64,000 nt of DNA from Cladorrhinum sp. PSN259 (Eukaryota > Ascomycota > Sordariomycetes > Sordariales > Podosporaceae), in assembly GCA_033725935.1 (NCBI GenBank), contig MU867122.1, positions 124,001-188,000 on the forward strand, read 5' to 3'. Of this stretch, positions 55,043 to 64,000 are shown in pieces (the first letter of the stretch is position 1; each line of letters begins with the position of its first letter). Below the pieces are notes generated by a model, which was not told where the DNA came from, did not search any database, and saw only the letters and a program-made list of their open reading frames with translations. A program made the translations under genes and the position numbers.

Positions 55043-57230
55043 TGTGTGCCCCCCAGCCTAGCAAGTGTAGTCCAAGGCTTTCCCTAGTTGAAGAGGGTAT
55101 TCTTGATTGGTGGCGGTGTTGAAAAAAAAGACCAAAGGGAAGTAAGTACCTTCGGTATAGCAGAGACAAAACAGAAAGAGGACAATAATGAATATAAGCG
55201 AGGTCACCAAGTAGGTATATGTATACTGAGGGGGGGCAAAGACTTGTTCACTTGAGCCAGATGCCGTCCGCCGTGAATGCCGAGATCCCTGGACAAGGAA
55301 GTTGGGGTAAATGGGATGAGGTAGCCACCAACCCAGATAGCTCACGAGTAGACTAGATGTTGTATCGCTCGCTTCATCGGGAACTAATCTATTTCGGTAT
55401 CATTCACCCTCACTGGGGGATGTGGCCGAGAAATCCCTGGATGATGATCCTGCAAGAGACATGTCCCCGGGCATCCCACGAGACGGGAAGATATTGCATA
55501 GAGATTTACTGGAAAGTAGGTAGCCTCCTCTTCATGTTCCCCCCCATGTTTTCCCGGTATGCGTCGAGGGGGCTCAGTTTGTTCTCAAACGACATCGCTT
55601 TCTTGCTGAAAGGGTGGGATCGTGACACTTGACATCAACACCCCACGTAGGATCATGGGAAAACTGACCAACACGAAGGAGGAGGGCTTGTTTGTTTTTT
55701 ATTTCCTGAGCCAGAAAATATGATGTGTCACAGAACACACAAGCACACCCGTCATGATCCAACAAGCTTTGTCGAATCTTCAGCCCAACAACTTGCACGT
55801 GTGCATGTTGTTACACCAGGCCCTCCGACATCCGCCAAGGTAAGTGACGTGAGTGAAATCGAGTGAGATACAGAATGGAGCGGAATGCAGTGTGTCGACG
55901 TGGTCGGAGTACCGTCAAACATCTATTGCCGGGTGTCGGCCTTGCGGTCTTGAGGATGGGTGGGGTCCCGCGTGTTCAAGAGTAGCGTAGCGCTGTGAGG
56001 GGGTAGGGGGAGGGGGGGCAAAAAGACGCAAAGGCACTTTCCAATATCCATCGGCAGATGTCATGTCCAATCGTCGATGCGAGACGAGTGTCCCCCCAAC
56101 TTCGCCAATGCTCAATTCTACCAGGGAAGGAAGTACTTGTCCGTCTTCTGAGAAATCAGTGTATCCCGGTTGAAGATTCTCTCCAAAAGTTCCCCTCAGA
56201 CTCAGTAATCCGCCGTCTGAATCCTCCCGGTTGAACAGTCAAGACGTCACCTGTCGAACGCCACCAGCCCACCCACGATCAAGATGAGCTGAACTTCAAG
56301 GTCGCATCCAAGGAACCAATAATCCCTGAATGGGCCTGCAGAGCGGGAAAAGGTTAAAACACCAGAGTGTTGGGTGTCTTCGGGGCAGGCAAATGCATCG
56401 TTCGGGGCTTTTGCTGGGACGAAAGAGTTGCCCGCGCGCCTCTCTGGCGAATGGCGTACATCCCGAATCTTGTTACCTACCTGCTTCTGTGCCGTCTCAT
56501 GCACTCTACCCTCCTATCGAACCATGGACCGGCATGCCTTTTTCGTATGCCTCATGCAATAGAAATGCACGTGAAAAGAAAAACAAGGCGAGGCAGATCC
56601 ATGCGTGACCCGCCTGCTCCGTGTTTCCGTCCCAAAGGAACGTGAAGAACTACTTGAGTAGCACGGATCTGCGGTCGTCAGCTGAAGATTGGGCGTGCTG
56701 AGAAGTGCAGGGTTTCCCCTCATTTTCTCGGCCGAAAAAAAAAAAGAAACAAAAACCTGGGGAAAGGTTCGTTGGTGATCGTGGAGATCATTGATCCCAT
56801 ATGTTGGAGAATCGAGGTGGAGAGAAGTGGGAATCGGGAAAGCTTCCAGATTCATCCTCAAAGTAAACCAAAATCCATGTGCCGAAAAAGCCGTTGACGC
56901 GCGTGGCGTTAGCGCTGCCGCAGTATGGCCAAAGGTTTCTTGTCACTTTCGGCAGATGATTTTGGCCAAAGGGAACGGAGAAGCTTATGTAACATTCGCT
57001 TGTCTGATTTTCTTGGAAGAAATTAACCAAATCCAATCGCTGTGCTTGTATTGTATTGTATGTTTACATAAAAAAACAAAAAAGGAAACGCCACGGGAAT
57101 AATAACTCCCTTCGCAACAGATATATACTATCAAATGATTTTCTGGCCTGCAGGAAACTGCTCTTCACGAATCTAAGAATCCGAACTAGGCTTCGCAGTT
57201 ATTTCACCCCTTTCTCCCTGATCACCATGT
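55043..57230. other. 2.2-kb intergenic region
   Basis: P450 promoter at one side and the 3' flank of NCR1 at the other. ORFs up to 115 codons on both strands show no motif. G-rich and pyrimidine-rich patches near 56000 are the only notable composition. No RNA gene is found. Confidence 0.5.
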
Positions 57231-60200
57231 TCAAGCTGTATCCTCTTCATCGCTGTCGTTATCCTCGGCAAGAGCCCTATACCGCCTAGCAGTGATATCC
57301 TCTTCCAAGCCCCCTTCTGACAAGTCCAAATATCCCTCCCCGCCACATAGGCTCAAGGCAACTGGAAGGAAAATCAAGGCATGTGTAGCCGCGAAAACTA
57401 CAAGCGCAACCCAGACTCTGAAGTAGTAGATCTCAAAGATCTTGCTCCTAGTAAATGCCAGCACGGTGACACCGAGAACTTTGGTTACTGTAATGCCCGA
57501 GAACACGCTGCCACCCACATTGGCCAGCGCGGTCCATGCCCTGGCGTCTCTTCCGCGGAATCGATTCTTAGCCCGTTCCATAAAACTGTGAGAAGGGAAC
57601 ATGAATGCTCTCGCAATATGTGCGCAGAATTCGACCGCAATGCCGACGCAGATGATGAGATTTACCAGCGAGACCGCATTCAGAGACACGCCCATGAGCG
57701 CCATAGCGCCAATGATGTCCGTGATCGCCATGATAACCGTTAGTGTCACCACACCGGCGGTGAGAGCCGAGCCGAGCAGCACAGAAGAAACCAGGAAAAC
57801 AATCCCCACAGCGGAGCCCAAGAGTGTGGCTGTAAGTGAAACTATGCTGGCATACTGGTCAAAAAAGATGTAGAACAAGCTGTAAGGGAATACCTCAAGG
57901 CCGGTGCTCCTGCTGATGTCACCCGCGATGCGGCGAGCTGAAGCCATAGCATTGATGAAGTCGTCCTGGCTCCGGAGCGGCCGATGGCTGGTACGGAAGT
58001 GGCTGGCGGGGATGGTATCCTTGTCAGAGTCGACAACGACTGCAGAGCCATATGAAGCTTGTCCACCCAAGGGGCAGTCGTCATTTGTGGGAGAATCAAG
58101 GAATTTCTTGAGGTAGTGGACAAACTCGTCGCCTTCGGGCATACCCGCCAGAGTGATGTTCCATGCTGGGTCGCGCCTAGCAAAGCAGGGCTTGCGGCGA
58201 TCCACACAGCACGCCTCGTTGTCGGGGTTGAGCCACTGGAAGAAGTCATCGATCCAGCTTGCGGTTGGAGATGAGATGTATGAGATGTCGGGTCGCTTTC
58301 TCTCCTGCTCGAGAATATTGGTGAGCGACATCTGTTCGCACGTGGTGTAGCGGGCGCAGATCTTTTGTTGCTGTGATCTCTCCGTGCCATTGAATTCCTT
58401 TGTAACAAAATACACAGGGGGGCCGGCTTCCATGTAGGCGTAGAGGTCATTGAAGTATGGGATGAGGTATGACTCGTCGGGAATGGCAACCCGCTGATCA
58501 AGTCCGAGCTTTACAGTGGGAAGCAATGCAATGGCAATGGAAAAGATGCCAAAGAAGAGGGCGACGACAATGCTCTTGGTGGTCTTTTCCAGGAGCTTTG
58601 GAGCGTATGTCCGACGGATAAAGCGCTGGAGCAGACTTTCTGACGGTGCTTCATAGTATCTGGCGCCGGGGTTATTTTGCTCATTAAGATGAATCCTGGC
58701 TGACTTGATGACGATACAAGGGAAGCAGTCCGCCTGAGCATTCTCCTTTCTGATCTGGTTAAGCGTGAGGAAGGAGATGAACATAGTCACCTGGAGGATG
58801 GCATTGATGAAGACAGCTCCGGCCGCATAAATGGCAAAGTTCCTGACAGCCGGCATGCCAACAAACGCGCCCAGGGCGAAGCAGATAGTCTCAGTGATGG
58901 CGGAAAAAAGAATGGACGGGCCCATCCGGCCAAGTGCCCTCGACACCCGGATCTCGACCATGTCATCTGGATGACTAATGTTGACGCGCTCAAACTCATG
59001 AACGATCAAAAAGATGTTGTCAACACCAACAGCCAGGACTATGAAAGGGATGACATCAACGATAATGAGGGTAGCCTTGAGCCCAAACCACGAGAACAGC
59101 CCGATGGATGCTGTGATTGACATGAGGACGATGGCGATGCCAACGACGCCAAGCCCAAACTTGGATTCGACAAGAGCAAGGGCCGGATTGCTGACAAAGT
59201 CCCTGAAGGTCAGAGTGGTGGAACCAAGCGCGATTGATGCGTAGAGAAACATGATAATGTAGCTGATGACAATGATCTTGGCATCAGTGTTGGTGGATTT
59301 GTTGAGTTCCTCTTCCAAGCTGATCTCGGTGGAGAAGGACAGTCTCAGGTTCCGCTCCTTTGCTTCATCTTGCAACGCGAGGAGTCTGTTCTTGAGAGAT
59401 TCCTCCCAATCCATGGCTCGATCAAGGTCTGGAGATCCTTCTGGGAAATTATTCAGGACCCAGGTAACAGTCATTGCTGTCGCCTCGGTGGGATCTCTGG
59501 ATTCTGACAATCCTCCTAGAATCATGTTTGGCTCCAAGGGCTGCCCGTACTCGGGGCGGCACTCGACTGGAGACTCCGCACAATTCCTCAACCTGCTCTT
59601 CCAGCCGTCCTCTTCCACCATGTCCGGATCATCCTGGAAGTATCCGGCAACTGACTGGACAACACAAGCATCGCCGGTGGGCTTGAGACAAAGGTCCTGG
59701 AAAGTTACGCCATATTTACGACCCTTGATCTCCTGGACGCTCTTTTCAACACCCATCCACCAAATAAGTGTGTCGTAGCTCAAAACGGGACCGGGCGCCT
59801 CAGGGTTGGTGTCGTTGACAAGGAAGATCTTTTCAGCGCGGTAGAAAGGGCCAAACTCAGCATCGAAGAATGCTTTCTCTTGTGCCGCTGGTGAGGTGGG
59901 GCTGACCCAGAGACGTGCGGGGTCCTTTTCGATGTCGAAGTGTACCAAACCGGCGCTCAAAACGAAAATCAAAAGAAAAGACGAAACAATCGTGATGGCG
60001 GGAAACCTCGCAGCAATGTGTCCCAGCCTGCTAAAGGCGGTATCACACCAAGTGTTGATAGCATACTGCCTCTGCGGGGAATCGAATATGGCCCCATTTT
60101 GTGTCAAGTCGCCTTCGTCCTCATCATCGCTGGGTGCGGCATCAGTCAGCAGCCTCAGCCTTTCATTCTTACGCTTAGTATGTCTCCTCCAGGCAATATT

Positions 60201-61061
60201 TCCAGCCCAAGCGGCAAGGGCGGTAAAAAGGAGGATACTGTAAGTGAAGATTGACGCAAAAGACAAGCATGCCCACGATCCAACATGACATGATCCTGCC
60301 TCTTCAATATCTGGGAGCGCTGGGCAAACGTCCGGGCAATCAATGCAGGCGCAGCGGAAGTTCGGGTCTTCGTCATTGCACTTCTTTGGCACCATTGGAC
60401 GCGCGCCCATGCCGGGCTCAGAATATTCAACGGGGAAGTTGATCTGAAAGGGAGAGCCTCCGAGTCTTTCAGTACCGAGAAACTTGAGCAGGTTTGTGTA
60501 GTTCTTGGCGCCACCTCCAATTAAGTCCATAGCCCTCGAGTTTGTTGGGCCAAACTTGACATCTTTACAGCTGTTGTAGAAGCCCGACCCATATTCCTCA
60601 GAGATCAATTGGTCCAGCTCCGTCACCAGTGTCTTGCCGTTCTTCTCCATGGTCTTGGTCACATTAATAAACAGTGACTGGTCGGGCGAGCAGGTGAACG
60701 AGCAGAACATGTTGAAGAAGTTGTCTTTGCATGCTGGGCATGAGGATATTATCTGGTTGACGGTTTGGAAATTGGATTTGAGAGCATCGACCTGCTCTGA
60801 ATTGCAGCAAACGGGACCCTCGCTCCATTTTGGACCGCACAGGTCTACCAACTGCTTCCGCAGCTTATCGTCGGGCTCGCTGGCGAGATCATTATCGACA
60901 CAAGGGAGTTGACTGCCGAAGAAGCTCTTGGATCCACAGTGGCCTCTGATGGCACATCGTCCGGCTTCGTGTTTGGGAGTATACGGTTCATCGGCGAGGG
61001 CGCTGCCGAACGCAGTCAACAGAAGTCCGCTCGAGACGAACAACTGCAACAGTCTCGTCAT
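57231..61061 (-). CDS. NCR1: Niemann-Pick C1-related sterol transporter Ncr1
   Basis: Vacuolar/lysosomal membrane protein that takes sterol from an Npc2-type carrier and inserts it into the membrane. One exon, 1276 aa, without any intron. The signal peptide is MTRLLQLFVSSGLLLTAFGSAL. The luminal Cys-rich NPC1 domain contains GRCAIRGHCG, CCNSEQVDALKSNF, CPACKDNFFNMFCSFTCSPD and the CxC pair CACIDCPDVCP. A span near residue 265 follows, then the sterol-sensing domain (FGLGVVGIAIVLMSITASIG to VIPFIVLAVGVDNIFLIVHE), a second luminal domain with CCVDRRKPCF, and the last spans including VNLIICVGIAVEFCAHIARAF and GSVFSGITVTKVLGVTVLAF. The acidic C-terminus EDNDSDEEDTA may carry sorting information. 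Complete. Confidence 0.96.
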   Translation of the reverse strand: MTRLLQLFVSSGLLLTAFGSALADEPYTPKHEAGRCAIRGHCGSKSFFGSQLPCVDNDLASEPDDKLRKQLVDLCGPKWSEGPVCCNSEQVDALKSNFQTVNQIISSCPACKDNFFNMFCSFTCSPDQSLFINVTKTMEKNGKTLVTELDQLISEEYGSGFYNSCKDVKFGPTNSRAMDLIGGGAKNYTNLLKFLGTERLGGSPFQINFPVEYSEPGMGARPMVPKKCNDEDPNFRCACIDCPDVCPALPDIEEAGSCHVGSWACLSFASIFTYSILLFTALAAWAGNIAWRRHTKRKNERLRLLTDAAPSDDEDEGDLTQNGAIFDSPQRQYAINTWCDTAFSRLGHIAARFPAITIVSSFLLIFVLSAGLVHFDIEKDPARLWVSPTSPAAQEKAFFDAEFGPFYRAEKIFLVNDTNPEAPGPVLSYDTLIWWMGVEKSVQEIKGRKYGVTFQDLCLKPTGDACVVQSVAGYFQDDPDMVEEDGWKSRLRNCAESPVECRPEYGQPLEPNMILGGLSESRDPTEATAMTVTWVLNNFPEGSPDLDRAMDWEESLKNRLLALQDEAKERNLRLSFSTEISLEEELNKSTNTDAKIIVISYIIMFLYASIALGSTTLTFRDFVSNPALALVESKFGLGVVGIAIVLMSITASIGLFSWFGLKATLIIVDVIPFIVLAVGVDNIFLIVHEFERVNISHPDDMVEIRVSRALGRMGPSILFSAITETICFALGAFVGMPAVRNFAIYAAGAVFINAILQVTMFISFLTLNQIRKENAQADCFPCIVIKSARIHLNEQNNPGARYYEAPSESLLQRFIRRTYAPKLLEKTTKSIVVALFFGIFSIAIALLPTVKLGLDQRVAIPDESYLIPYFNDLYAYMEAGPPVYFVTKEFNGTERSQQQKICARYTTCEQMSLTNILEQERKRPDISYISSPTASWIDDFFQWLNPDNEACCVDRRKPCFARRDPAWNITLAGMPEGDEFVHYLKKFLDSPTNDDCPLGGQASYGSAVVVDSDKDTIPASHFRTSHRPLRSQDDFINAMASARRIAGDISRSTGLEVFPYSLFYIFFDQYASIVSLTATLLGSAVGIVFLVSSVLLGSALTAGVVTLTVIMAITDIIGAMALMGVSLNAVSLVNLIICVGIAVEFCAHIARAFMFPSHSFMERAKNRFRGRDARAWTALANVGGSVFSGITVTKVLGVTVLAFTRSKIFEIYYFRVWVALVVFAATHALIFLPVALSLCGGEGYLDLSEGGLEEDITARRYRALAEDNDSDEEDTA

Positions 61062-61924
61062 GGTCCCTGATAAGGCCGCGCGGCGGCGCGTATGGGGTAG
61101 AAAAGTTCCAAAGTAATGAAATAATCGAATTAATCTATCTCTGCGTGAGTTATAACAACGGATGGATGAAAATGGATCGTTGTAATGTCAAGATAGCTTG
61201 CTCAAGTGATGTGGTGAGTGATGTTGCTTGGAAGTGTTGGGGAGAGCTCCCTCAAACGGCGGGAGGCCAGGCCCCAGTACGTCCCAGATCAACCGTGTGT
61301 TGTCATGCCGTCATGCGTCATGGGGCAGAGACAGCTGCTTATTGGCTGCATTGGCTTGAGGAACGACCCACTGGTTGCCCTGTTCCTGGGGATCGGTCAC
61401 GGGGGATGGCTGGCTGCAGCTTGCCAAGCGATGCCAAGCAATCTGGAAGGAGCGTTGGCGGTGGGTGGAATCGAATGTCACTCCATTCATCCCGTCTTCA
61501 ATTCGCAACGTGGAAGTCATCGTACCGAGAGACGCTGCCTGAAATTCTTGAAGTCGGTGCGCGTGTGAGTCTCAACCGCAAGGTAGAACTCGGTGGCAAA
61601 AAGACAATTTAATTGATGCATCCAACAGGCCCGGGCTTGTCTCAGAATATGTGGCCTGTGAATTCCTGACCTCATGTTTTGTTCGTTTCAAAAATATTTC
61701 GGCTGCAAATATAGCCCAAGCCAAAGACTAATCAACCATAATGGGGTATCACTGCATGGGTATCTACACTCGGCTGTCCAAAACCTGAACCGAAAACAAG
61801 GAAAACATACAATACCCAATAGCTCGCAGATGAATCCATAGGTCCTCCATGTATCCAACCAAGCCATATCGTCGTTATGTGCCCAAATGACAGCCAGTCC
61901 AGGCGATATCCAATCATCTCTCAC
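61062..61924. other. Intergenic, NCR1 promoter side
   Basis: Upstream of NCR1 and 3' of the CUE-Smr gene. ORFs at 61145-61612 and 61218-61568 overlap in different frames and have no motif. Confidence 0.5.
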
Positions 61925-63233
61925 TCATACCCTTCCCCACACGAGGAATGAACCTGTTAATGTCTCGACCTTCCAACCATCATTCTTTAACATGGCTGCA
62001 ACAGCCTGCCGCATGCGTGACACTCCGCCAGCACTGTGCTTCCCTTGTCCAGTCACAACCGTGAACCCCTCCTGCTTTGCCCTTGCAGCCCGGTTCTCGC
62101 CTTCAAGGCGCTTCCACCAAGCCCAAACGTGCTGTCTGGCGATCCGAACCCCATCCAGCACAAAGACACCGTGAAGGTCGACCATGGTGTTAGAGCTTTG
62201 TTTTCTCACATGGTCATGTGCGAGTGATGAGGACTGCGCCATGGCTGTTCTACTGGCTTCCCGGGCTCGTTCGTTGTATACAATAGCAGCTTGGCGACCA
62301 AGGGGCCCCTTTCCTCTGAGTGCGGCAGCCGATGAGCGAAGGCGGGCTGCTCCATAGTCAAAGGGGGCTGTGGGCAAAGTCACAGTTGTAGCTGGAGCCG
62401 AGTATGTGGGGGCGCTGACGGGTAGAAGTGTTGGTGGTTGGAAACGTTTTGGGATAACTGGTGTGCGAGAGCCTGGAGGTTGCACAAAGTCCTTGGCGCC
62501 TTGGAGCTCCTCCCCAGAGTCAATCGGTGTTGTCTTGTAGTTGATGGCCAGCTTGGTGTTCTTTTGTTTGGGGTCTCCGCTTTTATTTTTCTTGCCCTTT
62601 TTGATCCGCTGTGGCGGCGCATCTGGCACGAAGAAAGCATCGATTCCTTTCTTGTGCAAACCGGAGTCCTCAATGTATTGCCGAGAAAGTAAATCATCAA
62701 ACGCACGGTCAAGGTCGCCCTTGTTGTGTTTGAGAACTAATTTGAGGGTGTGCTCCTTGAACCTACCGATGAAAATTCCTTGAAGTTGTCGCACCTTTTC
62801 ATCGTCACTGAGATCAGTGAGATCAGTCAAGTTGTGACTTTCATGCTGCTCTGCCGAGATGTCTGACGAAAGCGCCGTAGAACTGGAGTCTCCGGAGAGC
62901 TCCTCGGATAAACCAGATCTGGATGTCTTGAGTTCACCTGATATCGTAGTTTCGTCTAGACGTAGCTGGTCCAGCTCAGGTACATTGCCGCCGAGCCCTG
63001 AAGGATCGAAGCCAGTAGCTGCCTCAGCGGGTGCAGTTTCGGCGATTTGTCTCAGAGAATGTCTGATTTTGTTGTAGTCCTTGACAATGTTGTGATCCTG
63101 TGTGATGAGGATGATGACTGATTCATCCACAACCGATCCGAACTCATCCTATAGAAGATTGTGTCAGTCATGAAAATGCAAGCTGAGCACTCTTTGACCT
63201 TGATATTTTCTAGGGCCAGAGTTGAGACAAGGG
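61925..63233 (-). CDS. CUE and Smr domain protein, first exon unresolved
   Basis: The coding exon 61925..63148 (408 codons with stop) is secure. A 50-nt intron 63149..63198 probably joins it to a short exon ending TLALENIK, giving LENIK-DEFGSVVDESVIIL. That exon has no in-frame ATG before a stop, so the start lies in a further exon I could not place. The N-terminal part reads LITQDHNIVKDYNKIRHSLR. A CUE-like ubiquitin-binding helix set follows (DEKVRQLQGIFIGRFKEHTL, NKGDLDRAFDDLLSRQYIE). At the C-terminus is the Smr nuclease-type domain: DLHGVFVLDGVRIARQHV, VVTGQGKHSAGGVSRMRQAV and DGWKVETLTGSFLVWG. The DLHG and TGxGxH motifs are intact. Relatives act in ribosome-associated mRNA quality control; the role here is inferred. 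Confidence 0.85.
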
Positions 63234-64000
63234 GGGTGAGCCACGAACAAGAAGCTTTTCGAGATTCCGCTCAGCGCAATTACCGCTTGCACGGAGCGGG
63301 CCTACATCACCCATCCCAAACCGGATTTAAGTGTCTTAAGGAGGATAATACAATTTTGGATGTCTACGTCGATGCTGTCGCTTTTGTTGAACAAAAATAT
63401 TCAAAGAAAACATGAAGACAGAAAACAAAATTCGCTGTGTGGTTGAACATCTGGAGGGTGGGTGGGTGCAGGAGGGATTCTCGAATTATGAGATTTCGAT
63501 GCCTGAAGTGGTGGTGAGCATACTTGGCACGCGCACAGACCATATGACCCCCCAAATAACCCCGCGCCAGGCGGTTGATACCCGACGAGATCGGTCAGTC
63601 AGTTGGAAAGGTTGATTGGTGATTGCCTGGATCATTCAAACAAAGCTTCCCGTGCTTCGATCCTTCAAACAGTTCCTTCCGAGTCTCGTCCATAGATTTC
63701 GCACAGCTTTCACACCGAATTTCGGTTAGATCCCGCTCCTGATGCCTACGCGCGCCGAGGGAAAGTGATAGCAATGACATCACGCAGCTGTGCGTAAGCT
63801 GAAGTCTGTGGGCTGTTCTGTTTGCAGAGACGCGGGCACGGCGGGGTAGAGTTGTGACAGGCGGTTCTCTTAGGTTGGGGATCCTCACGCGGCACTCATT
63901 TTCTTCAATCGAAACCTTGTTGTGGATGGCTTGAAGAAAGGAGCGATCTCAAGGAGAAAGTTAAATAACAAGATCAACTGGTGTTTGGCAAAGGTTCCCC
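63234..64000. other. Window end, no complete gene seen
   Basis: It may hold the missing first exon of the CUE-Smr gene. ORFs here are short and without motifs. Nothing else is recognised up to the edge. Confidence 0.4.

Noticed and set aside
59266..59778. 170-codon plus-strand ORF opposite NCR1
   Set aside because: Antisense to a well-defined NPC1 coding region.

Overview
This window is nuclear DNA from a filamentous ascomycete (Pezizomycotina; Sordariomycetes is my best guess, held loosely). The reasons: genes lie on both strands without operons, and they are cut by short GT-AG introns of 50-75 nt (one near 120 nt) with CTRAC-type branch sites. The products include fungus-type proteins such as Rap1, Swf1, Mrx8, Fmc1, Ufd4 and Ncr1. 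A eukaryotic tRNA-Glu with internal A and B boxes is present. The exon joins given here were worked out by hand from splice signals and reading frame; no transcript data were available.

Positions 1-17 kb are accessory in character. A 2,3-dihydroxybenzoate-decarboxylase-like enzyme comes first. It is followed by a secreted Thr/Ser-rich protein with a Gly/Arg/Trp repeat, a multi-pass membrane protein of unknown function and a class I terpene cyclase. Next come a Ty1/copia-type gag relic, a possible small Cys-rich gene, the C-terminal remnant of a vanillyl-alcohol-oxidase-type flavoenzyme and an MFS sugar transporter. A tRNA-Glu(UUC) beside AT-rich DNA and a second small Cys-rich ORF close this part. 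Decarboxylase, cyclase, flavoenzyme relic and transporter together look like a partly decayed metabolic neighbourhood interrupted by retroelement debris.

Positions 17.9-50.7 kb are mostly conserved housekeeping genes. They are an orphan proline-rich ORF, the telomere protein Rap1, the DHHC palmitoyltransferase Swf1, the mitochondrial EngB-type GTPase Mrx8 divergent from the ATP-synthase assembly factor Fmc1, and a 1223-residue conserved protein of unknown function. Then follow the Hsp90 activator Aha1, a nitrilase-superfamily amidohydrolase, the HECT ubiquitin ligase Ufd4, branched-chain 2-oxoacid dehydrogenase E1-alpha, a small transmembrane protein with a tetrapeptide minisatellite, and the ubiquinone methyltransferase Coq5. 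Mrx8, Fmc1, E1-alpha and Coq5 all act in mitochondria.

Positions 51-64 kb hold a BBE-like covalent-flavin oxidase and a cytochrome P450 arranged tail to tail, a gene-free 2.2 kb stretch, the sterol transporter Ncr1 (NPC1) as a single 1276-codon exon, and a CUE-Smr protein whose first exon I could not place.

The less expected items are the Gly/Arg/Trp-repeat secreted protein, the minisatellite membrane protein, the two small Cys-rich ORFs, a 26-bp near-perfect inverted repeat at 6.45 kb, and two introns whose length is a multiple of three and which stay open in frame. I see no clear previously undescribed multi-gene system.
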